From Roseobacter sp. MH60115 (GTDB taxonomy: Bacteria; Pseudomonadota; Alphaproteobacteria; Rhodobacterales; Rhodobacteraceae): DNA of 64,000 nucleotides. Each line of letters starts with the position of its first letter. The first letter of the stretch is position 1. The DNA is taken from the NCBI RefSeq assembly GCF_015644665.1, contig NZ_JADOBQ010000002.1, positions 248,001 through 312,000 of the forward strand, in the 5' to 3' direction. The notes beneath the pieces are model-generated. The model was given only the letters and a program-made list of their open reading frames with translations. It was not told where the DNA came from and ran no database searches. Of this stretch, positions 34,970 through 41,731 are shown piece after piece. The translations under genes were made by a program, and so were the position numbers.

Positions 34970-36492
34970 GCCGCCTTGTTCTGGTATTGGGCGATCAGCT
35001 GAGCCTTGGTCTGAGCGCGTTGCAAAAGGCGGATCGCGCGGACGATGTGGTGGTCATGGCCGAGGTGGCGGAGGAGACCGACTACGTCTGGCACCACCCC
35101 AAGAAGATCGCGCTGATCTTCGCGGCGATGCGCAAGTTTGCCGCGCGGCTGAAAGAAGACGGCTGGGACGTGCGGTACAGCCAGTTGGATGACACTGAGA
35201 ACGCGGGCTCTATCGTGGGAGAGTTGCTGCGACGGGCCGAGGAGACGGGCGCGTCGGAGGTGCTGATCACCGAGCCCGGCGAATGGCGGTTGATCGACAA
35301 GCTCAAGCATGCCCCGATCAAGACGCATATCCTGCAGGATGATCGGTTCATCGCCTCGCATCAGGAATTTGAGGCATGGGCCGAGGGACGCAAGCAGCTG
35401 CGTATGGAGTATTTCTACCGCGAAATGCGGCGCAAGACCGGGTTGTTGATGGACGGCGAAAAACCGGTCGGAGGCAAGTGGAATTTTGACCACGAAAATC
35501 GCAAGCCCGCCCCCGATGACGTAGGTTTTGGCGGGCCCATGCAGTTTACGCCCGATGAAACGGTTGAGGAGGTGCTGGCGCTGGTCGAGGCGCGGTTTGG
35601 CAATCATTTCGGCGATCTGCACCCCTTCTGGTTTGCGACCACGGAAGGGGAGGCACGGCGGGCGCTTTCGCATTTTGTCTCAAAGGCTTTGCCGAAGTTC
35701 GGCGACTATCAGGATGCGATGCTCGCTGAGAACCGGTTCCTCTATCACGCGGTGATCTCGGCCTATATCAACATCGGGCTGCTGGATCCGCTGGAAGTTT
35801 GCGAAAAGGTAACCGAGGCCTATGCGTCGGGGGATGTGCCGATCAACGCCGCCGAAGGCTTCATCCGCCAAATCATCGGCTGGCGCGAGTACATGCGGGG
35901 CATCTATTTCCTGAAGGGCCCGGACTATGTGCAGGGCAATGCGCTGGAGCATTCGCGTGACCTGCCGGAGCTCTACTGGGGCGGTGAGACCAAGATGCGC
36001 TGCCTCGAAAAAGCCGTGGAGCAGACGGCGGCGGAGGCCTATGCGCACCACATTCAACGCCTTATGATCACGGGGAATTTTGCGCTTCTGGCGGGGATTG
36101 ATCCGCATCAGGTGCATGAGTGGTATCTGGCGGTTTACATGGATGCCTTCGAGTGGGTGGAGGCGCCGAATACCGTCGGGATGAGCCAGTTTGCCGATGG
36201 CGGGATGATCGCCTCGAAACCCTATGTGTCGAGCGGCGCCTACATCAACCGCATGTCGGATTACTGCAAGGGTTGCGCCTATTCGGTCAACACCAAGACC
36301 GGTGAGGGGGCCTGCCCGTTCAACCTGCTCTATTGGCATTTCCTCGAGCGGCATCGGGATCGGTTCAAGGACAATGCGCGCATGGGGAACATGTACCGGA
36401 CCTGGGACCGGATGGACGCGGATCGGCGCGAGACGGTGATCGCGGAGGCGGACGATTTTTTGCGGCGGCTGGAGGCGGGCGAAAAGGTCTGA
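34966..36492 (+). CDS. CryB/PhrB-type iron-sulfur photolyase-cryptochrome
   Basis: This 508-residue protein belongs to the deoxyribodipyrimidine-photolyase-related family (FeS-BCP), which repairs (6-4) photoproducts or senses blue light. The N-terminal antenna domain begins SRLVLVLGDQLS. The helical FAD domain contains EGFIRQIIGWREYMRGIYF, HHIQRLMITGNFALLAGIDP and EWYLAVYMDAFEWVE. Four cysteines for a 4Fe-4S cluster appear in KMRCLEK, YCKGC and GACPFN. GTG at 34966 overlaps the SDR stop (GTGA); a GTG three bases earlier is equally in frame. An FAD and a lumazine-type antenna are expected. Confidence 0.93.
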   Translation: MSRLVLVLGDQLSLGLSALQKADRADDVVVMAEVAEETDYVWHHPKKIALIFAAMRKFAARLKEDGWDVRYSQLDDTENAGSIVGELLRRAEETGASEVLITEPGEWRLIDKLKHAPIKTHILQDDRFIASHQEFEAWAEGRKQLRMEYFYREMRRKTGLLMDGEKPVGGKWNFDHENRKPAPDDVGFGGPMQFTPDETVEEVLALVEARFGNHFGDLHPFWFATTEGEARRALSHFVSKALPKFGDYQDAMLAENRFLYHAVISAYINIGLLDPLEVCEKVTEAYASGDVPINAAEGFIRQIIGWREYMRGIYFLKGPDYVQGNALEHSRDLPELYWGGETKMRCLEKAVEQTAAEAYAHHIQRLMITGNFALLAGIDPHQVHEWYLAVYMDAFEWVEAPNTVGMSQFADGGMIASKPYVSSGAYINRMSDYCKGCAYSVNTKTGEGACPFNLLYWHFLERHRDRFKDNARMGNMYRTWDRMDADRRETVIAEADDFLRRLEAGEKV

Positions 36493-36753
36493 AGGCAGCG
36501 CGCGGCGGGATTTTGGCCGCGGGCCCCTTAAGTGAGGGTTAACGCCTGCGTTTCACGGAATATGCAACGTCGGTATTGCCTGGGGTCAAGAGGGCGGTCT
36601 TTCCCTTTGGACGGTGGAGCGGCGCTGGGCTGCGCCCTCGCCCCGCCCACCGTCCCGCAGCCCGGCGCGCCAGAGCGCCGCCGGCACCCCGCATCCGGGG
36701 TAGGGGGTGGGGTGCCGGGGCCAACCCGCGGTCCTGCACGGGCGCGGGTTCTA

Positions 36754-37344
36754 TCAGATGCGTCGTCGAGCCCGGCGGTGCAGGAGCGCCACAGCGCCAA
36801 AGCCCGCCAGCAGGAGCGGCAGGGAGGCGGGCACGGGGACGGGGGCGACTGGTGGTGGGCTGGAGAGGCCAAACGCGTTAAGGAACGCGACGGAGGCATC
36901 ATGTGTCAGAGTATAGGTCTGTCCAGCGAGGAAGACCGGGATCGTGCCCATGTCGAAGACGTTTGTTCCCGGCGTTTGGAAGGCATTGAGACCCGATGTG
37001 CCGTTGGATCCGCTGATCTGAAAGCTACCGCCACCTTGAGAGGCCGAGCTGACGCCATAGGTGTCGATCACAGTGTCGATATTGAAGACCAGATCTAAGC
37101 TGACGATGAAGCCAATACTCCTGCCCAGCATTAATCCTGAGGATAACGAAAAGGCGGGCGAGTTGTCTAAGGTCTGAACGCTCTGAACGGTCAGAGAAAA
37201 TGGCACGGCGCTGACAGTATCGCCGCTGTCGACACTTCGATCTGCAAAGGCGGGCGCGTTGGATGTGAGGTCCAGCGTGACTGTGGCGGCCTGCGCGGGC
37301 AGGGTTGTGAAGGCGCAGAAGAGCGCGGTGATGAGATATTTCAT
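36754..37344 (-). CDS. VPLPA-CTERM-like secreted protein, paralogue 1
   Basis: This 196-residue exported protein starts with a signal peptide (MKYLITALFCAFTTLPAQAA) and ends with a sorting signal of the PEP-CTERM class: VPVPASLPLLLAGFGAVALL followed by a basic tail RRARRRI. In between is a beta-rich region with NGTSGLN and VFDMGTIPVFLAGQTYTLTH. It shares those blocks with the adjacent gene, so the two are a tandem duplication. The sorting tail implies processing by an exosortase-like enzyme and surface or extracellular location. The function of the mature region is unknown. A 23-base gap follows paralogue 2. Confidence 0.82.
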   Translation of the reverse strand: MKYLITALFCAFTTLPAQAATVTLDLTSNAPAFADRSVDSGDTVSAVPFSLTVQSVQTLDNSPAFSLSSGLMLGRSIGFIVSLDLVFNIDTVIDTYGVSSASQGGGSFQISGSNGTSGLNAFQTPGTNVFDMGTIPVFLAGQTYTLTHDASVAFLNAFGLSSPPPVAPVPVPASLPLLLAGFGAVALLHRRARRRI

Positions 37345-37367
37345 TCCGATGGTCCTTTCTGAATGTG

Positions 37368-37994
37368 TCAGGAGTGGACGCCGCGCCTTGCGGCAGGCGT
37401 CCGGCGGCGCAGGATGGCCACGGCGCCGACCCCGGCGAGCAGGAGTGGCAGCGAGGTGGGCAACGGGATGACGGCAGGTGGCGGGCTTGCGAGATACAGC
37501 GCCCGGAGCTGTGCTGTGCGCGCGGTGGTGACGGTGTGCGTCAGGGTGTAGCTTACACCGGCCAGAAACACCGGGATCGTGCCCATATCGAAGACAGATG
37601 TACCTGCGGATGCAAGGGAGTTGAGACCGGACGTGCCGTTGACCCCGCTGAGTTGAAACGTGGCTGGTCCGGAGTTGGTGAAGCCCAGGTCGTAGCGGGT
37701 AATGATGGTGTCGGTGCCGAAAATCAGATCGGCGGTGACAATCGTGTTGTCGAAGCCGCCGGAGAGGCTGATCCCGGAACTGAACACGGAGCCTCGCGCG
37801 CTGCCGTCCCGTACGCGGATGTTCTGGAAGGTCAGGGCGAAGTCCCCAGCGCGGGCGGTGTCGCCATTATGTACCCCGGTGTCCGCGAAATCCGGAACGC
37901 TGTTTCTGTTGAGGTTGAGCTTGACGGTTGCGGCCTGCGCGGGCAGCGCCAGTGCCGTGAACGCGCAGACCAGCGCGATTTTCAAGTGTTTCAA
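37368..37994 (-). CDS. VPLPA-CTERM-like secreted protein, paralogue 2
   Basis: This 208-residue paralogue of the downstream gene has a signal peptide KHLKIALVCAFTALALPAQA and a C-terminal IPLPTSLPLLLAGVGAVA plus RRR tail. The shared blocks are NGTSGLN, SVFDMGTIPVFLAG and YTLTH. The longest frame begins at 38093, but a TTG at 37994 directly preceded by GGGGGA gives an N-terminus that aligns with paralogue 1 (KHLKIALVCAFT against KYLITALFCAFT), so that start is chosen. The 322 bases upstream contain a spaced 9-bp direct repeat. Confidence 0.8.
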   Translation of the reverse strand: MKHLKIALVCAFTALALPAQAATVKLNLNRNSVPDFADTGVHNGDTARAGDFALTFQNIRVRDGSARGSVFSSGISLSGGFDNTIVTADLIFGTDTIITRYDLGFTNSGPATFQLSGVNGTSGLNSLASAGTSVFDMGTIPVFLAGVSYTLTHTVTTARTAQLRALYLASPPPAVIPLPTSLPLLLAGVGAVAILRRRTPAARRGVHS

Positions 37995-38316
37995 AGTATC
38001 CCCCACTCTCTTCTGAAGAAGTATGGGCTTTTTCAACATACGGGGTCGTGGGGGAGAAAGAGCAGGCAGGCGCTTTGTCCGAAACGCGCGCAAGTTTGTC
38101 CGAGATGAAACAGATTACGGATGGCCTGGTCGCCCGCGTCCCTTCCTTTCATACCAATCCAACGTCGGCTGCCGGACGCCGCGCGCGATACACCGCCCAG
38201 CGATAAGGGCCTTACATCGCAGGCCTACGCACCCAGCTGGGCCTCGGACATCGGTTTGCGTGACGGCTGGAACCGATCATCGCATGGCTCCGGTTTGCGG
38301 CGAGACGCCACCGCCG
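37995..38316. other. Intergenic region upstream of the VPLPA-CTERM pair
   Basis: 322 bases between the thioredoxin-fold gene's stop and the VPLPA-CTERM pair, both on the minus strand. It holds the spaced direct repeat at 38074-38103 and probably the promoter of the pair. Open frames crossing it on the plus strand are antisense extensions without family resemblance. No RNA gene is seen. Confidence 0.6.
38074..38103. promoter_or_regulatory. 9-bp direct repeats spaced two helical turns
   Basis: TTTGTCCGA occurs at 38074-38082 and at 38095-38103, start-to-start spacing 21 bases, so both face the same side of the helix. They lie 80-110 bases upstream of the VPLPA-CTERM paralogue 2 start (TCGGACAAA on the coding strand). 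This arrangement is typical of activators that bind as head-to-tail dimers; the regulator is unknown. Confidence 0.4.
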
Positions 38317-38865
38317 TTACCGGCGCCACTTTATCGAACATCCCATGCTCGGGGTTTGCGTGGTTGGACCCTTGCCCTTCTCAGCAATCTGACGGGCTGC
38401 GTTCAGCAATTCCGGAACCCTGTCTTGGGGATCGCCCATGGCGGCACTGTCCAGACGGCCGCGATACTGGAGTGCGCCATCGCTGTTCAAACCAAAGAAA
38501 TCCGGTGTGCAAACAGCACTATAGGCCGTTCCAACCGATTGATCGTGATCCACCAGATACAGAAATGGGAAACCGAACTGCTTGGCGAAGAGTTTCATGT
38601 TCTCGGGATTGTCCTGCGGAACTTGGCGATAGTCATTCGACATGACCGCAACGAAATGGATGCCGTCTTCCATCAGGGTTCGCGCGTCTTGGGCGAGCCG
38701 GTCGCCTATGGCCTGCACATACGGGCAGTGATTGCAGATGAAGGCGATCATCAGGCCCTTGTCGCCCAGATGATCGGACATCGTGAACGACGTGCCGTCA
38801 GGGTCTGCCAGCGTGAAATCCGGGGCTTTCCAGCCAAAATCACAGACGGGCGTGTTGAGAAGCAT
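38317..38865 (-). CDS. Thioredoxin-fold (AhpC/TSA-like) protein with CNHC motif
   Basis: This 182-residue thioredoxin-family protein shows APDFTLADPDG, then FICNHCPYVQA with a CxxC redox pair, FVAVMSNDYRQVPQDNPE, FPFLYLVDHDQSVG and the cis-Pro-containing AVCTPDFFGL. This is the peroxiredoxin-like group often annotated as thioredoxin family protein. No signal peptide is visible, so it is cytoplasmic. The start at 38865 is favoured over 38880 by GGAAGGA at good spacing. Its promoter carries the same operator as the upstream tetR gene. Confidence 0.85.
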   Translation of the reverse strand: MLLNTPVCDFGWKAPDFTLADPDGTSFTMSDHLGDKGLMIAFICNHCPYVQAIGDRLAQDARTLMEDGIHFVAVMSNDYRQVPQDNPENMKLFAKQFGFPFLYLVDHDQSVGTAYSAVCTPDFFGLNSDGALQYRGRLDSAAMGDPQDRVPELLNAARQIAEKGKGPTTQTPSMGCSIKWRR

Positions 38866-38946
38866 GCAGTGTCCTTCCATAGATGTCGGCCAGTTGCGGG
38901 AACGGCTATTGCAAAACGGAGGTGTCGGGCAGAACGATAGGCTTAT

Positions 38947-38963
38947 TTATACCAGTCGGTCAA
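38947..38963. promoter_or_regulatory. Predicted TetR operator in the thioredoxin-fold gene promoter
   Basis: The 17-mer TTATACCAGTCGGTCAA matches 15 of 17 bases of the sequence upstream of tetR (39600-39616). The core ACC-n4-GGT is an inverted repeat. On the minus strand it contains TTGACC (38963-38958), a good -35 box followed 18 bases later by TATCGT, so binding here would block the promoter. Confidence 0.6.
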
Positions 38964-38978
38964 GTCAACGAACCTGTC

Positions 38979-39563
38979 CTAGGCTGCAATGCCGAGCACC
39001 GCCTGCTTCTTGATCGTATTCAGACCGTCATGGGTAAAAACGCCCCGTGCAAGAACACGCAGTCCCACAATCTGCGCCAGAAGCGATTTAGCCGTTTCCT
39101 CCGGGTTCAGACGGGCAGAAATACTTCCCCTAGTCTGCCCGTCTGCAATACAGCGCTCAAGGAAGTTTTCCATGTCGTGCAGCGATCCGGAGACAATCTC
39201 TTGAATGTCCTCGGTGTGGTTGGGCATGTCCAAGGCAGTATTTACCAGAAAACACCCTCGCTTTTCATCGTCGGCAAGGCTTTCTGTGACAATCGCCTCA
39301 AACAGCATCTTGATGGAGTCCAACGGGTCTTGCATATGCGCGAGCTTTGCAAGCGTGGCCTGTTGATTGTCGCGGGCGTATTTCAGTATTGCCTTGATAA
39401 AGAGGTCTTTTTTCCCGCCATAGGCGTTGTACAAACTCCCCTTGTTGATGCGCATGGCCTTTGTCAGATCGGTGATCGACGTCGCCTCATAGCCCTTTGC
39501 CCAGAAGACACGCATGGCGTCGCCGAGCGCGACTTCGGTGTCGAAATCCTTTTCCCAGGGCAT
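38979..39563 (-). CDS. TetR/AcrR family transcriptional regulator
   Basis: This 194-residue repressor has the N-terminal TetR helix-turn-helix (AMRVFWAKGYEATSITDLTKAMRINKGSLYNAYGGKKDLF) and a C-terminal ligand domain that includes CFLVNTALDMPNHTEDIQEIV, a form typical of regulators responding to electrophiles or small hydrophobic molecules. It lies 113 bases upstream of the thioredoxin-fold gene on the same strand. The matching sequences in front of both genes suggest it represses itself and that gene. Confidence 0.92.
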   Translation of the reverse strand: MPWEKDFDTEVALGDAMRVFWAKGYEATSITDLTKAMRINKGSLYNAYGGKKDLFIKAILKYARDNQQATLAKLAHMQDPLDSIKMLFEAIVTESLADDEKRGCFLVNTALDMPNHTEDIQEIVSGSLHDMENFLERCIADGQTRGSISARLNPEETAKSLLAQIVGLRVLARGVFTHDGLNTIKKQAVLGIAA

Positions 39564-39599
39564 GTGCTACCTCTCCAAAGTCAAATAAATCTAGACATT

Positions 39600-39616
39600 T
39601 TATACCACCCGGTCAA
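39600..39616. promoter_or_regulatory. Predicted TetR operator in the tetR promoter
   Basis: TTATACCACCCGGTCAA lies 37 bases upstream of the tetR start. On the minus strand TTGACC (39616-39611) and TAGATT (39593-39588) form a -35/-10 pair 17 bases apart, and the operator overlaps the -35 box and spacer, as expected for autorepression. Confidence 0.6.
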
Positions 39617-39760
39617 TACTTAGACCCGGGATGCAAGAGACATGATCAGAAGGCCCCGCGCCATTTTCTGCGCGGGGTATGATCGCCGTGGGACCTTAGG
39701 GGGGAGCGCGACCAAAAAGACATCCGGAGGGGGCCGAGCAGAACCGTTTTGGAGGAAACG

Positions 39761-41587
39761 ATGGCTGCAGCAGATCATATCAGGGAAATTGAGGCCGCAT
39801 TGTCCGAGCGCCCGGTGCAACGCGATGACTTTGTCGTGGCGTCCTGGAGGCGGTGCATCGAGGAGCACGGGCTTGATCCGGCGCGACCTTCGCCAGCCTA
39901 TATTCTACCGGAAAGACAGCTTCGCCAGCACCAGCAAAAAGCCGAAAGGCTGACATCCATCGCACGGTCGGGCGTGGAGGAATTGTTCCGACAGGTTGCG
40001 AGCCAGAACTACGTGGTCCTGCTGACAGACCCGCATGGGGTCACGGTGGATTACTTCGGTGATGCGAATTTCGAAGATGACCTGCGTAAGTCGGGACTGT
40101 TTCTGGGGTCTTCGTGGTCAGAGGCGCAGTCGGGGACAAATGGCATCGGGGCCTGTCTGGCGACCGGTAGCGCGGTGACCGTTCATCAGGAGGATCATTT
40201 TGATCTGCACCACGTGCCATTGAGTTGCAGCGCGGCCCCGATTTACGATCTTCAAGGCGACCTGGCGGCGGTGCTGGACGTGTCGCTGCTGCGCTCGCCA
40301 CAGCCAAAGGCAACCCAGGCGCTGGCGCTGCATATGGTCAAGAGCGCCGCACGCAGGATCGAACTGGCAAACCTCATGGCCGAGATGCGCGCCCATTGGG
40401 TGCTGCACTTCTCTGAACGGCCGGAGTTTGTCGATGTGGATCCCGATGGCGCTCTGGCCGTCGATGGTTCGGGAAGAATTATCGGGGCCACCCGGCAGGC
40501 ACTCAGAATGCTATCCGCTTCACCGGGCAGGAGCGTCATAGGTCAACGGCTGACTGCCTTCTTCGATCTGGAAATCGACGACCTGCCGACATTTTCCAGG
40601 GCCCGCTCGACCCAGGATCGATGCCTTTTCATGAAAACAGGCGAGGTGGTATACGCGCATGCAATCGCGCCAAAGCCGCCGTCGCGACAGTCGATGGCGG
40701 GAAATTCGGAGACGCTCCCAAGGGCTTTCGCGGCCTTGCATTTTGGAGACCCGGTCATGGAACGGGTGCTGGCGCAGGCTGCACGTTTGGCCAAAAGTGA
40801 TCTGCCGCTTTGGATCACCGGGGCAAGTGGTACCGGCAAGGAAAGACTGGCGCGGGCAATTCACAAGGAACGTGATGAATATGCGCCCTTTGTCGTTGTC
40901 CAATGCGCGGACTTCCCTGAACGGGAACTGGAAGAGATCCTGTTTGGGGACAGGAACGGGAATGAGGGTCTTATCGCGCAAGCGCGTGACGGGGTGCTGT
41001 TTCTCGATGCCGTCAACGAATTGCCCGTTGCGGTTCAGGCGCGGCTTGCACGCGCGCTCACCGATGATGGGATTCGGCCCGCAGGTGGGAAAAACCCGAT
41101 TGCCATCAAGGCCAAGCTCGTTTCCGCCAGCTCCGTGCCGCCCGCAAGGAGCAACCTGCGCACTGATCTGATGTTTCGATTGGGCGGGGCTTGCCTCGAT
41201 CTGCCCGATCTCGATGACCGTGCGGATTTCGACGGCCTGGTCGACAGAATTTTGCGACTTGTCGGTGTCGCCGAGCCAACTGCGGTCAGCATCACAGATG
41301 CTGCCCGGTCCAATCTGCGCCGTCGGCAGTGGCCCGGCAACATCCGGGAACTCAAGAATACGCTGCGGGTTTCCGTCGCGATGAGTGACGATGGCCGTAT
41401 CGACATCGAACAACTCCCCAATTCGGTGCTCACCCCTTTGGAGACAAACGCGGCCAGAAAGGCGGTGGACCTCGAACGCAGCCTGACCGAATGCGGATGG
41501 AACATATCGCGGGTTGCCCGTTTGCGCGGTGTCGACAGATCCACGATCCATCGCCAGATGAAGCGGGCCGGGATCAGACGCCCCTGA
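39761..41587 (+). CDS. AcoR-type Fis-family regulator lacking the GAFTGA loop
   Basis: This 608-residue regulator has a GAF-type sensory region (about 60-200, LGSSWSEAQSGTNGIGACLATG, the AcoR signature), a PAS-like linker, a degenerate sigma-54 AAA domain and a Fis helix-turn-helix at the end (CGWNISRVARLRGVDRSTIHRQMK). Walker A is GASGTGKE (about 354). The GAFTGA loop is deleted: LFGDRNGNEGLIAQA replaces the usual longer segment. Walker B reads LFLDAVNELP, losing the Glu. It probably regulates without sigma-54. ATG 39761 has GGAGGA upstream and is chosen over TTG 39749. Confidence 0.88.
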   Translation: MAAADHIREIEAALSERPVQRDDFVVASWRRCIEEHGLDPARPSPAYILPERQLRQHQQKAERLTSIARSGVEELFRQVASQNYVVLLTDPHGVTVDYFGDANFEDDLRKSGLFLGSSWSEAQSGTNGIGACLATGSAVTVHQEDHFDLHHVPLSCSAAPIYDLQGDLAAVLDVSLLRSPQPKATQALALHMVKSAARRIELANLMAEMRAHWVLHFSERPEFVDVDPDGALAVDGSGRIIGATRQALRMLSASPGRSVIGQRLTAFFDLEIDDLPTFSRARSTQDRCLFMKTGEVVYAHAIAPKPPSRQSMAGNSETLPRAFAALHFGDPVMERVLAQAARLAKSDLPLWITGASGTGKERLARAIHKERDEYAPFVVVQCADFPERELEEILFGDRNGNEGLIAQARDGVLFLDAVNELPVAVQARLARALTDDGIRPAGGKNPIAIKAKLVSASSVPPARSNLRTDLMFRLGGACLDLPDLDDRADFDGLVDRILRLVGVAEPTAVSITDAARSNLRRRQWPGNIRELKNTLRVSVAMSDDGRIDIEQLPNSVLTPLETNAARKAVDLERSLTECGWNISRVARLRGVDRSTIHRQMKRAGIRRP

Positions 41588-41597
41588 CGCCACAGAG

Positions 41598-41629
41598 TGT
41601 TGCATCGCCTCAGCGTGCAACAGATTTTT
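41598..41629 (+). terminator. Intrinsic terminator after the AcoR-type gene
   Basis: TGTTGCA and TGCAACA (41598-41604, 41616-41622) extend through CGC/GCG with a CTCA loop and one bulged T, and are followed by GATTTTTG. The hairpin starts 11 bases after the stop codon. It separates the regulator from the monooxygenase gene. Confidence 0.65.
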
Positions 41630-41731
41630 GATAGAAGATGCGCCGCGCCGCAGCAAATGCGGGCGGTGTGGATGGGCGCGACAAGGCGTGCCTGCAATGG
41701 TTTCCGCCAACAGTGGAGAGGAGAATACTGC

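Noticed and set aside
41598-41622. 7-bp inverted repeat considered as activator binding site for the AcoR-type regulator
   Set aside because: The stem extends with GC pairs to a tetraloop and is followed by five T residues directly after the regulator's stop codon, which fits an intrinsic terminator better.
41588-41731. Sigma-54 promoter before the monooxygenase
   Set aside because: No TGGC-n7-TTGC type -24/-12 element is present on the plus strand, in line with the regulator's missing GAFTGA loop.
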